From positions 186,001 through 250,000 of the forward strand of contig DXVO01000008.1 in assembly GCA_019417325.1 (NCBI GenBank): a stretch of DNA of 64,000 nt, read 5' to 3'. How positions within the stretch are numbered: position 1 is the first letter of the stretch; each line of letters opens with the position of its first letter. The translations under genes and the position numbers were made by a program. Below are positions 45,570 through 54,158 of the stretch, piece after piece. Source of the DNA: Parabacteroides sp. GTDB taxonomy: Bacteria > Bacteroidota > Bacteroidia > Bacteroidales > Tannerellaceae. The notes under the pieces are model-generated. The model was not told the DNA's origin. It ran no database searches and saw only the letters and a program-made list of their open reading frames with translations.

Positions 45570-46976
45570 ATGAAGAATTTATTTAGACCATTAATCGCAC
45601 TGCTACTGGCATTAACAACCGGTTTCTCACCGGAAGCGATGGCAGTAAATCCCGAACCCGGTTCCAATCACCTTACAATAAAAGGGAACCGTTTCGTTAC
45701 ACTATGTATCATGATACGTACTACCCCTTGGGAAGTATCGAGAGATGTAAAACTCCATCCCAGAGATGAAGGAGACTGGCATACACTTGACGGAGTTCGT
45801 GCTTTAAGAGAAGCTTTTGCCACAAACAATCCGAATGGACGTCTGACTTGGGGATTTACAATGAATGCTTTGGAAGACCAGCGTAAAAACTATAAGGAAA
45901 TCCGTGATTATGTAGTAGAATGCCATAAAAAATATGGAGACGAGATCACTTATTTCCCAGGATACTTCCCGGCAATGTACCTGCCACGCGAACGGGTAAA
46001 CCGCGAAATGTCAGAAGCAATACAAATCATTTCAAAATGGGTAGGTAATGGCTACCGTCCCCAATCAATCATGGGTGGATTCTTATCTGCCGACAATCTG
46101 AAATATCTGGCAGAAAAAGAAGACATTCATACCGCACATGCCGTTATCTGGAGTCAGCATAATATCGATGGCGGTGGTGCAGACGGTTCTCCTTCCTATC
46201 CTTTCTATCCGTCTACAGAACATTTCTGTAAACCGGCACAGGGGAAAAGTGACTTTATCGATTGTGTAAACCTGGATGGTTGGACTATGGACTTTATTTG
46301 TGCTCGCCGCAGTGGAGCTATCGGACATGGAATCGACGGATATAACAGCCGCAGAGGCGTTGGTCCTATTGAAACGTATAAAGGATGGGGGCTCGACCTG
46401 GGACACCGGGAAGTAATGCACACGCAATCTATCCATTTCGACAAAGGGATGGAACTGAACGGCTTCGGATGGGTAACCAATATATGGGAAGCTCAGATGG
46501 TTCACGAATTCGGGAAAGATTTTATTTGTGATGCCATGAAAATGTGGGTGACAGACACAAAGAAAAGATGGCCTGATACTCATTTCGTAACATTCGGAGA
46601 GTTCGGTACACTTTGGAGAGAGCAATACAAATCGAATGACGACTGGAACTATAAATTTGTAGAACGGGGTTCCGGATTAGGAGATTCTTATAATAACCTG
46701 GAGATTAAATGGTTTATGAATAAAGAATTCCGTTTGGCATTGTTGCGGGACTGGCACAAGAGGAATTCACCTGCGTATGTTATCGATTTTACCCGTTATG
46801 ACTTAAAGGCTATAGAACCCTCAGACCCTACACCTGACAAACCGGGTAAAGATTGGAGCCTGATAAATGTAATAAATCAAAAAGGTTTAAGACCACAGGA
46901 CAAACCGGTACTTATTACTGAACTGGGAAAAGGGGATCAGGATTTAATCCGCAAATATTATCCGGAATTATTCTAA
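45570..46976 (+). CDS. Secreted DUF3863-like protein of a PUL
   Basis: 468 residues with a signal peptide (LLLALTTGFSPEAMA). The core (40-440) has many Trp/His/Asp-rich motifs (MIRTTPWEVSRD, WTMDFICARRSGAIGHGIDGYNSRRGVGP, HTQSIHFDKGMELNGFGWVTN). It resembles DUF3863-type Bacteroidetes proteins of unknown function. The sequence suggests a TIM-barrel-like hydrolase, but I can name no active site. With the 43868 gene it forms a conserved-looking pair that would process whatever the SusCD pair imports. Confidence 0.55.
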   Translation: MKNLFRPLIALLLALTTGFSPEAMAVNPEPGSNHLTIKGNRFVTLCIMIRTTPWEVSRDVKLHPRDEGDWHTLDGVRALREAFATNNPNGRLTWGFTMNALEDQRKNYKEIRDYVVECHKKYGDEITYFPGYFPAMYLPRERVNREMSEAIQIISKWVGNGYRPQSIMGGFLSADNLKYLAEKEDIHTAHAVIWSQHNIDGGGADGSPSYPFYPSTEHFCKPAQGKSDFIDCVNLDGWTMDFICARRSGAIGHGIDGYNSRRGVGPIETYKGWGLDLGHREVMHTQSIHFDKGMELNGFGWVTNIWEAQMVHEFGKDFICDAMKMWVTDTKKRWPDTHFVTFGEFGTLWREQYKSNDDWNYKFVERGSGLGDSYNNLEIKWFMNKEFRLALLRDWHKRNSPAYVIDFTRYDLKAIEPSDPTPDKPGKDWSLINVINQKGLRPQDKPVLITELGKGDQDLIRKYYPELF

Positions 46977-47037
46977 AAAGGAAATATTGCCAACCAAACA
47001 GGTTATATTGCTATTTATCCAATACGACGAATATCGG

Positions 47038-47045
47038 TATCTTTG
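47038..47045 (+). promoter_or_regulatory. -7 box of thioredoxin gene
   Basis: TATCTTTG matches TAnnTTTG, 26 bp before the ATG. A -33 box is not clear. Confidence 0.5.
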
Positions 47046-47070
47046 CAATGTCAATTAAAAACAGAAAATT

Positions 47071-47430
47071 ATGAAACCTATTGAATTAACAAAAGCCGAT
47101 TTCATACAAAAAGTTGGAAACTTTGAAGAAGATCCGAAGAACTGGAAATTTACAGGGAATAAACCTTGCATAGTCGACTTTCATGCTCCATGGTGTGGTT
47201 ACTGCAAACGTTTGGAACCAATTCTTGAAGAACTGGCAAACGAATATGATGGAAAACTGGATATATACAAAGTCAATGTGGATAACGAAACAGAATTGGA
47301 AAATTCATTTAAAATACGCACCATCCCTACCCTGCTCATTTGCCGTATGGACGGAACAAAAGAAATGATGTTGGGTACATTAGGCAAACAAGAACTGAAA
47401 AAAATAGCAGAACAGACTATTAACAGGTAA
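47071..47430 (+). CDS. trxA: Thioredoxin with CGYC active site
   Basis: 119 residues, a single thioredoxin domain without a signal peptide. The active site is WCGYC (Cys42 and Cys45) instead of WCGPC, and the cis-Pro loop RTIPTLL is present. It reduces disulfides in the cytosol. Tyr in place of Pro at this site usually makes the protein less reducing or widens its substrate range. Monocistronic, followed by a long inverted repeat. Confidence 0.93.
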   Translation: MKPIELTKADFIQKVGNFEEDPKNWKFTGNKPCIVDFHAPWCGYCKRLEPILEELANEYDGKLDIYKVNVDNETELENSFKIRTIPTLLICRMDGTKEMMLGTLGKQELKKIAEQTINR

Positions 47431-47440
47431 CATATAACAA

Positions 47441-47501
47441 TTGACAGGTGACAGTTATAAGGTCTATCTACCGAGCGAGCAGCTTAACTGTCACCTGTCA
47501 A
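47441..47501. repeat. 17-bp perfect inverted repeat overlapping the DUF5715 stop codon
   Basis: TTGACAGGTGACAGTTA (47441-47457) and TAACTGTCACCTGTCAA (47485-47501) with a 27-base loop. The right arm contains the DUF5715 stop codon. It lies between convergent genes and may act as terminator or processing site; there is no long T-run. Confidence 0.8.
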
Positions 47502-48169
47502 CTTTCTTTACCGTCTCTTACCGTAATATGAAAGCACCCTTGTTTCCGTTCATGTTTTATATAGCAACGTTTCTCCCGGTGAAGGTCACGAAGTACTGAA
47601 GCCAAAACCATTTTAAGCCGGTCTTTATCGATATTCAACGTATCGTTTTCGTCTACTTTCGTATAGCGAACCCATGAAACATCAAAAGTTGTGCCATAGC
47701 GGTGAGCCGAATTCTGAGAGGAGTTTGTATTACGCTTCTTTAAGTTTTTAATATCGTCAACCGTACGAGTTACACTGGTTACTTTCACCTTGTAAATAGA
47801 GGCATTCAAATTTCGCAGGGAATCTTGGAAATTACGGCCTATATCTTCCAATAAATCAGCAGCTGAAGGAATAAGATAAGGGATCGAATGACGAAGTTCT
47901 TCCACCTCATAATACTTATTCGTTTCTATTTTTTCCATCTTCCTTTTTACCTTTTCCGCCTCATCCCTATTCGATGCAGGCTTGATGCCGATACGTTGGG
48001 CCTCTGCCAGATGGACATCGTTCAAATCCTTAAAATCACGATTATAACTTCCATTATACCAGATACGCTTCAATTCTCCCCGCTTTTCCTTTTTACCGCA
48101 AGAAGAAAATGGTACTGCTACTGAAAAGGCGATAAGTAGTAGCAATATACTAAGAGCTGCTTTCTTCAT
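47498..48169 (-). CDS. DUF5715 lipoprotein with M15-like peptidase motifs
   Basis: 223 residues starting at MKKAALSILL (six codons after the earliest Met), with lipobox (FSSCGKK). The C-terminal domain contains NSAHRYGTTFDVS, matching the SxHxxGxAxD zinc signature of LAS-type (M15/VanY) peptidases, and CFHITV resembling the terminal His ligand. It may be a periplasmic D,D-carboxypeptidase or amidase on peptidoglycan; this is inferred from motifs only. Confidence 0.65.
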   Translation of the reverse strand: MKKAALSILLLLIAFSVAVPFSSCGKKEKRGELKRIWYNGSYNRDFKDLNDVHLAEAQRIGIKPASNRDEAEKVKRKMEKIETNKYYEVEELRHSIPYLIPSAADLLEDIGRNFQDSLRNLNASIYKVKVTSVTRTVDDIKNLKKRNTNSSQNSAHRYGTTFDVSWVRYTKVDENDTLNIDKDRLKMVLASVLRDLHREKRCYIKHERKQGCFHITVRDGKES

Positions 48170-48283
48170 TATTTTCTCATTTTGCAAACAAAAGTAAGGA
48201 AATTTCTTATTCGTAAAAATGATATGTTACAAAAAGGCAGAATAAAAAATAATACAATTCATATTGAAGACAAAGAATATTAC

Positions 48284-48291
48284 TAATTTTG
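48284..48291 (+). promoter_or_regulatory. -7 box of phoH
   Basis: TAATTTTG matches TAnnTTTG, 57 bp before the phoH start codon. Confidence 0.4.
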
Positions 48292-48347
48292 TAAGCTTGA
48301 ATACGAGTGAAAAAATCTCTGGCAAAAGACAAATTAAAATAATTTGA

Positions 48348-49337
48348 ATGATTGAACGAATTTATATTCTTGAGAGCGTAGACCCGGTTATTTTCTACGG
48401 AGTAAACAATGTTAATATGCAATTAATCAAGACATTGTTTCCCAAGTTGCGTATCGTTGCACGTGGTAATGTGATGAAAGTAATCGGAGATGAAGATGAA
48501 TCCGAACTTTTTCTCAGGAAAATCCGCGAAATAGAGAAATACTGCGAAGAATTTAACTCACTCAGTGAAGAAGTCATCCTCGACATCGTAAAAGGCAAAG
48601 CCCCTACTGTGGTAAAACAGGAAAATCTGATTATCCACGGCATGAACGGAAAAGCGATTGTAGCACGTACGGAAAACCAACAACGTCTGGTAAAAGCTTT
48701 CGAGGAAAATGACCTTGTATTTGCTACGGGACCAGCAGGAACAGGAAAAACCTTTGTTGCTATTGCCCTTGCCGTAAAAGCATTAAAGAACAAAGAAATA
48801 AGGAAAATCATATTAAGCCGTCCGGCAGTCGAAGCCGGAGAAAAATTAGGTTTTCTTCCCGGAGAAATGAAAGACAAACTTGACCCATATCTGCAACCTT
48901 TATACGATGCGTTGCAAGACATGATACCCGGAGCCAAGTTAAAAGAATATATGGAGAATAATGTCATACAAATCGCTCCTCTTGCATTTATGCGCGGACG
49001 GACATTAAACGATGCTGTGATTATTCTGGATGAAGCCCAGAATACCACGACCCACCAGATTAAAATGTTCCTGACCCGTTTAGGTATGAATGCAAAGATG
49101 ATCATTACCGGTGACGTCACCCAGATAGACCTCCCCGCTTCTGCCACATCCGGTTTGGTTCAAGCCTTACACATCCTGAAGGGAGTAAAAGGTATCGGTA
49201 AAATCGAATTCGATAAAAAAGACATTGTCCGCCATAAACTGGTGCAGCGCATTGTCGAAGCATACGACAAATTCGACAGTAAAAAAAGAAAAGATACAGG
49301 CAAGGATACCCCAAGTATCCCGCCCGCAACAGCATAA
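48348..49337 (+). CDS. phoH: PhoH-family ATPase
   Basis: 329 residues: an N-terminal KH-like segment (about 25-95) and a PhoH/RecD-like ATPase domain (about 105-310) with Walker A GPAGTGKT and Walker B VIILDEAQNTT. PhoH-like proteins act in phosphate stress and RNA metabolism; the exact task is unsettled. Two GC-rich palindromes separate it from purC. Confidence 0.95.
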   Translation: MIERIYILESVDPVIFYGVNNVNMQLIKTLFPKLRIVARGNVMKVIGDEDESELFLRKIREIEKYCEEFNSLSEEVILDIVKGKAPTVVKQENLIIHGMNGKAIVARTENQQRLVKAFEENDLVFATGPAGTGKTFVAIALAVKALKNKEIRKIILSRPAVEAGEKLGFLPGEMKDKLDPYLQPLYDALQDMIPGAKLKEYMENNVIQIAPLAFMRGRTLNDAVIILDEAQNTTTHQIKMFLTRLGMNAKMIITGDVTQIDLPASATSGLVQALHILKGVKGIGKIEFDKKDIVRHKLVQRIVEAYDKFDSKKRKDTGKDTPSIPPATA

Positions 49338-49351
49338 ACCGAATAAAACAC

Positions 49352-49410
49352 GGCGCTTCGCGAAGCGCCATATAACGAACATATAAGCAAGGACGTTTCG
49401 CGAAGCGCCC
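49352..49410. repeat. Pair of GC-rich palindromes
   Basis: Perfect 18-bp palindrome GGCGCTTCGCGAAGCGCC (49352-49369) and a diverged copy GGACGTTTCGCGAAGCGCCC (49391-49410), 21 bp apart, between phoH and purC. They look like repetitive intergenic elements, not like a terminator, since no T-run follows. Confidence 0.75.
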
Positions 49411-49426
49411 AACAAAAAACAAGGTT

Positions 49427-50377
49427 ATGAAGAAGGCATTAGTTAAAACAGACTTCAACTTCAAAGGACAAAAAAGTGTCTATCACGGTAAAGTACGTGA
49501 CGTGTACAACATCAACGATGACCTTTTGGTTATGGTTGCAACCGACCGTATCTCTGCATTCGACGTTGTTCTGCCGGAAGGTATCCCTTACAAAGGACAG
49601 ATGTTGAACCAGATTGCAGCTAAGTTTCTGGATGCAACAACAGACATTTGCCCAAACTGGAAACTGGCTTCACCAGACCCTATGGTTACAGTCGGCGTAC
49701 GTTGCGAAGGTTTCCCTGTGGAAATGATCGTACGCGGTTATTTATGCGGTAGCGCATGGCGTGCATACAAAAGCGGTGTTCGCGAAATCTGCGGTATCCA
49801 ACTTCCGGAAGGAATGCGTGAAAACCAGCGTTTTCCAAAACCTATTATCACTCCTACAACAAAAGCTGAAATCGGCGAACACGACCAGGATATTTCCAAA
49901 GAAGAAATCCTTGCCCAGGGTCTTGCCACACCAGAAGAATATGCCGTACTGGAAAAATACACGATGGAATTGTTCCTGCGTGGTACTGAAATTGCAGAAA
50001 AACGCGGCTTAATCCTGGTTGATACTAAATATGAATTCGGTAAACACAACGGAACCATCTATCTGATGGACGAAATCCATACACCGGATTCTTCCCGCTA
50101 CTTCTACAAAGAAGGTTACGACGAACGTTTTGAAAAAGGCGAACCACAGAAACAACTTTCCAAAGAATTCGTTCGCGAATGGTTGATGGAAAACGGCTTC
50201 CAGGGCAAAGCAGGTCAGAAAGTGCCTGAAATGACTCCGGCTATCGTAGAAGGTATCAGCGACCGTTATATCGAATTATTCGAACATATCACAGGCGAAA
50301 CATTCGTTAAAGGCGATACCGACAATTTGTTGGCTCGCATCGAGAAAAATGTTTCTGAGTACCTTGCTAATAAATAA
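49427..50377 (+). CDS. purC: Phosphoribosylaminoimidazole-succinocarboxamide synthase
   Basis: 316 residues, the longer PurC form (about 300) rather than the 237-residue E. coli type. GKVRDVYNINDDLLVMVATDRISAFDVVLPEGIPYKG and the ATP/CAIR-binding KAEIGEHDQDIS and LVDTKYEFGKHNG motifs are present. It joins aspartate to CAIR to give SAICAR in purine synthesis. It ends 6 bp before the methyltransferase gene. Confidence 0.97.
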   Translation: MKKALVKTDFNFKGQKSVYHGKVRDVYNINDDLLVMVATDRISAFDVVLPEGIPYKGQMLNQIAAKFLDATTDICPNWKLASPDPMVTVGVRCEGFPVEMIVRGYLCGSAWRAYKSGVREICGIQLPEGMRENQRFPKPIITPTTKAEIGEHDQDISKEEILAQGLATPEEYAVLEKYTMELFLRGTEIAEKRGLILVDTKYEFGKHNGTIYLMDEIHTPDSSRYFYKEGYDERFEKGEPQKQLSKEFVREWLMENGFQGKAGQKVPEMTPAIVEGISDRYIELFEHITGETFVKGDTDNLLARIEKNVSEYLANK

Positions 50378-50383
50378 TCGGGG

Positions 50384-51124
50384 ATGAAGTACGGTCCGGA
50401 ACAAATTCTTCCTTATAATAACGAGGAGCACAAAGGCGCACAGGTCAGACGTATGTTCGACTCCATAGCCGGCGTGTACGATTTGCTGAACCATACCCTG
50501 TCACTCGGATTTGATAAAGGATGGCGCAGGAAAGGCATTGCTTTCCTGCAGCCTTTCTCCCCTGCCTCCATACTCGATATTGCAACCGGAACGGGCGACC
50601 TTGCCATTTCCATATACCGGAAGTTGAAATCGGAACGTATCATCGGGGCGGACATTTCCGAAGGAATGATGGAGGTTGGACGTAAGAAAGTAGCGGAAGC
50701 CGGATTCTCGGATCATATCACATTCGAACAGCAGGATTGCACGGCATTAACCTATGAGGATAATACATTCGATGCAGTAACAGCGGCATTCGGGGTCCGT
50801 AATTTTGAGAATATAGAACAGGGGCTTGCCGAAATGTACCGCGTTCTGAAACCGGGTGGCCATCTGATGATTCTGGAACTCTCTACTCCGGAACATTTTC
50901 CGATGAAACAACTTTACCGTATGTATTCGAAGGTGGTTATTCCGAATATCGGCAAACTATTCTCTAAGGAAAAGACAGCTTACAACTATTTACCGGCATC
51001 TATTAAAGTCGTGCCACAAGGAGATGTGATGGTCGATTTGCTTGCCAAACAAGGGTTTACAGAGGCAAAGGCACGGACTTTTACATTTGGGATATGCTCG
51101 ATGTACACGGCTTGCAAACTGTAA
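50384..51124 (+). CDS. menG: Demethylmenaquinone methyltransferase (UbiE/MenG)
   Basis: 246 residues: class I SAM fold with DIATGTGDLAI (SAM motif I) and the UbiE/COQ5 signatures YDLLNHTLSLGFDKGWR and VLKPGGHLMILELSTPEHFPMK. It makes the final C-methylation of menaquinone, the quinone used by nrfH. It is translationally close to purC (6 bp). Confidence 0.94.
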   Translation: MKYGPEQILPYNNEEHKGAQVRRMFDSIAGVYDLLNHTLSLGFDKGWRRKGIAFLQPFSPASILDIATGTGDLAISIYRKLKSERIIGADISEGMMEVGRKKVAEAGFSDHITFEQQDCTALTYEDNTFDAVTAAFGVRNFENIEQGLAEMYRVLKPGGHLMILELSTPEHFPMKQLYRMYSKVVIPNIGKLFSKEKTAYNYLPASIKVVPQGDVMVDLLAKQGFTEAKARTFTFGICSMYTACKL

Positions 51125-51244
51125 AGCACAGCTAACAGTACAGGTACAGATAAACGACAAACAGGAAACAGGGCTGTTAAAAAGCAGCTCCTGCAAGGGA
51201 TAGGCAATATCAATAATTCAATTACTTTTTTAAAACAACAGGTC

Positions 51245-51988
51245 ATGCAAAAATATGGATTAATCGGATACCCTCTGGGGCATTCCTTTTCTAAAACTTA
51301 TTTCAACCAGAAATTTGAAGCGGAGAAAATAGATGCAGAATATCTGAACTTCGAGATTCCTTCCATCAAGGAATTCAAAGATGTATTGAAAAGCAACCCT
51401 GAACTTAAAGGCCTGAATGTTACAATTCCTTACAAAGAACAAGTCATACCTTACCTGGATGACCTCGACGACGATGCCCGTCAAATCGGAGCTGTCAACG
51501 TCATCAAATTTACAAAGGGACTGTTCGGTACATTAAAACTGGTTGGATACAACTCCGATATTATCGGCTTCAAACAGTCGATAGAACCGTTAATGAACGA
51601 ATCCCACCGCAAAGCCCTGATATTAGGGACAGGCGGTGCATCCAAAGCGGTATTCCACGGGCTAAAACAATTAGGGGTAGGCGCCACACTGGTATCCAGA
51701 GCTCCGAAAGAATTTTGTATCACGTACGAAGAAATTACTCCTAAAATCATGGAGCAATACACCGTTATCGTCAATACGACTCCTTTAGGCATGTATCCCC
51801 ATATCGATGCTTGCCCGAATATACCTTATGATCTGCTGACACCCAACCACATCCTGTACGACCTGTTGTACAATCCGGATGAAACGCTCTTCATGAAAAA
51901 AGGCAAAGAAAAAGGAGCTGTTGTGAAAAACGGATTGGAAATGCTGCTTTTGCAGGCATTTGCCGCTTGGGAAATCTGGCAGAAATAA
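51245..51988 (+). CDS. aroE: Shikimate dehydrogenase
   Basis: 247 residues. YGLIGYPLGHSFSKTYF holds the substrate-binding Ser residues; the catalytic Lys and Asp lie in LNVTIPYKEQV and GAVNVIK; the NADP loop is LGTGGASKAV. It reduces 3-dehydroshikimate to shikimate. It is slightly short (usually about 270) but complete. A terminator follows at 52038-52074. Confidence 0.95.
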   Translation: MQKYGLIGYPLGHSFSKTYFNQKFEAEKIDAEYLNFEIPSIKEFKDVLKSNPELKGLNVTIPYKEQVIPYLDDLDDDARQIGAVNVIKFTKGLFGTLKLVGYNSDIIGFKQSIEPLMNESHRKALILGTGGASKAVFHGLKQLGVGATLVSRAPKEFCITYEEITPKIMEQYTVIVNTTPLGMYPHIDACPNIPYDLLTPNHILYDLLYNPDETLFMKKGKEKGAVVKNGLEMLLLQAFAAWEIWQK

Positions 51989-52037
51989 AGATATTAGAGA
52001 ATACGTCCGAAAGGATACAGATAATAAACATAGGAAG

Positions 52038-52074
52038 GGAACTGTCTTCAACTTGTAAGACAGTTCCTTTTTAT
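52038..52074 (+). terminator. aroE terminator
   Basis: GGAACTGTCTT / AAGACAGTTCC with an 8-base loop and TTTTTATT tail. The remaining 85 bp before the phosphopantetheinyl transferase stop codon contain only short palindromes. Confidence 0.88.
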
Positions 52075-52160
52075 TGGCATCGAGGTGGCGCTACTAGTGG
52101 AGAATGATATAACTCCAACGGTGAAGCTATACTGGCTCCAGTATTGAAAGCTGGGTTTCC

Positions 52161-52787
52161 CTATTTACCCAGGCTCCAGGTCAATACAAATTCTTGAAAA
52201 ACACGGAAACCAAGAAGGTATTGCCGGGATGAACCAGAACGGGTTTCCTTTACTGTAAAACAGCCTTCTTCAGCATATGGAAACGGACAGACATGTAGAT
52301 GGTGACGGAAATCGACCTCCTCCTGGCCTATCATCTTAAACAAAGCTTCTTTTGCACACCAATGGATTAGCAGATGTTCTGTTTCGTACTCTTTATCGAG
52401 TCCTTCCTCTTCCTCCTGAGTCATAAAACGGCTGCGTATCTTCTTTACACGGTCAGAACGGTACTCGATATCGATACCGGCCGCCGGATGCTCTTGCACC
52501 AGGACTGCAGCATATCCTTTTGTATGCGAAATACTGATATAGAACGGGGAATCCGGCAGATAAGGCGAACCGTTCGCATGATAGGCTATACGAGTGGGGG
52601 TACCTGAAAGGTTCTGTAAAAGAACTCGACTGGCAATCCATTCCTGCCGGCGATGCTCCATGCGGATATTTTCAAGTTCCGGAAGGTATTCCTCCCCATT
52701 CTTTAAGAGGGAGAAGAGGGTGTCCGAAGATTCTTCAATCTTCCAGACTCCCCATAACGGAGCGGTATGTCGGAAAAGAAGGGGCAT
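52161..52787 (-). CDS. 4'-phosphopantetheinyl transferase (Sfp/HetI type)
   Basis: 208 residues. The second half has the family motifs: GIDIEYRSDRVKKI (Mg-binding Asp and Glu) and WCAKEALFKM (Glu and Lys). It moves phosphopantetheine from CoA onto carrier proteins. It begins at TAATG with the GldE gene (1-bp overlap), so the two are translationally coupled. Confidence 0.9.
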   Translation of the reverse strand: MPLLFRHTAPLWGVWKIEESSDTLFSLLKNGEEYLPELENIRMEHRRQEWIASRVLLQNLSGTPTRIAYHANGSPYLPDSPFYISISHTKGYAAVLVQEHPAAGIDIEYRSDRVKKIRSRFMTQEEEEGLDKEYETEHLLIHWCAKEALFKMIGQEEVDFRHHLHVCPFPYAEEGCFTVKETRSGSSRQYLLGFRVFQEFVLTWSLGK

Positions 52788-54133
52788 TACTCTTTATCTT
52801 TCTCTCCCTCCTTTTCCAGTTCGGAAATACGGTTGAACTTGACTTTTAGGATACGGCGGTTGTCTATCTCCAATATCTGGAAACGATAATCGTTGTATTC
52901 GATGATTTCGCGGCGACGCGGGAAGTCTTCCTTAATTTCCAACAAAAGACCGGCAAGCGTCTCCACTTCTTCCGTCAGTTTCCCGAACTCGGAAGGGTCT
53001 GCACCGATTACACGGAAAAAATCAGTCAGCAGTATTTTTGCTTCGAAAATCAGGCTACCGTCGGCAAGGCGGATAAATTGTTTCTCGTCCTCATCGTATT
53101 CGTCGGAAATTTCACCTACGATTTCTTCCAGGATATCTTCCATCGTTACAATACCGGAAGTACCGCCGAATTCATCTACTACAATTGCCATATGAATCTT
53201 ATTGGTACGAAAATCTTCCAGCAAGTCATCAATCTTTTTGGTTTCGGGAACAAAATAAGCAGGACGGATAAGGCTCTGCCAGCGGAAAGTATCCGGTTTC
53301 TCGATATACGGCAAAAGGTCTTTGATGTACAGGATTCCTTTTATATTATCTTCCGAATCGGCATACACCGGAATACGGGAATAACCGGAATTAATGATAA
53401 AGTCTATAACATCGCGGAAATTTGTTTTGATTTCGATGTCTTCCATATCGAGACGCGGAGTCATGATTTCATCGGCTGTCTTATTGTAGAATTTAATGAT
53501 TTCCGCCAGCATCTCTTTTTCTTCCGGTATTTCCCTGGAGGTCAGTTCGAGCGCTTTCGACAATTCATCTACAGAAAGGTCGTATTTCTTCTTGACAAGC
53601 GCTTTATTTATTACTTTGGTCGATGTAACCAACACTTTGGAAAGCGGGCGACAGATATGTTCCACCACATTCAGCACTGAGGCGGATTTCCGGACGAAAC
53701 GTAAGGAATTTTTCTGTGCATAAATCTTAGGCATAATCTCGCCGAACAGCAGAAGCATAAAAGTGAGGAGAATCGTTTCGAGGATAAACCCTAACATCGG
53801 TGCGACGGAGAAGTCCACTACGGAGTTAATGCTGTAGGTACACAACATAACCACCGCCACATTCACAAAATTATTGGCGATAAGGATAGACGCCAACAAA
53901 TATTCGGAACGATCCAATAGCTTCTGAATTAAGGGATCAGAAGGAGTATTCTCTTCCTTTATATCATTAATATCTGCAGGAGTCAGCGAAAAGAATGCGA
54001 CTTCGGATGCCGAGACAAAACCGGAGACAAACAACAAAAGAATAGCAATACATAATGCAATAACAGGACCTGCAGTCAGATCCTGTATAGTGACTTGATC
54101 AAATAAGCCCGATAAATAATAGTCTGAGTCCAA
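52787..54133 (-). CDS. gldE: GldE-type CNNM/CBS hemolysin-family protein
   Basis: 448 residues: a CNNM membrane domain (about 20-205, four helices), a CBS pair (about 220-340, SRIPVYADSEDNIKGILYIKD and AIVVDEFGGTSGIVTMEDILEEIVGEI), and a CorC_HlyC domain at the C-terminus. CNNM proteins transport or regulate Mg. In flavobacteria the homologue GldE is linked to gliding and protein secretion, though this organism need not glide. It sits between ssb and the phosphopantetheinyl transferase gene. Confidence 0.9.
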   Translation of the reverse strand: MDSDYYLSGLFDQVTIQDLTAGPVIALCIAILLLFVSGFVSASEVAFFSLTPADINDIKEENTPSDPLIQKLLDRSEYLLASILIANNFVNVAVVMLCTYSINSVVDFSVAPMLGFILETILLTFMLLLFGEIMPKIYAQKNSLRFVRKSASVLNVVEHICRPLSKVLVTSTKVINKALVKKKYDLSVDELSKALELTSREIPEEKEMLAEIIKFYNKTADEIMTPRLDMEDIEIKTNFRDVIDFIINSGYSRIPVYADSEDNIKGILYIKDLLPYIEKPDTFRWQSLIRPAYFVPETKKIDDLLEDFRTNKIHMAIVVDEFGGTSGIVTMEDILEEIVGEISDEYDEDEKQFIRLADGSLIFEAKILLTDFFRVIGADPSEFGKLTEEVETLAGLLLEIKEDFPRRREIIEYNDYRFQILEIDNRRILKVKFNRISELEKEGEKDKE

Positions 54134-54158
54134 GGGGAACCGTATTAGTTAAACAATA

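Noticed and set aside
49352..49410. CRISPR repeats
   Set aside because: Only two unequal palindromes with one 21-bp gap, no third unit and no cas genes nearby.
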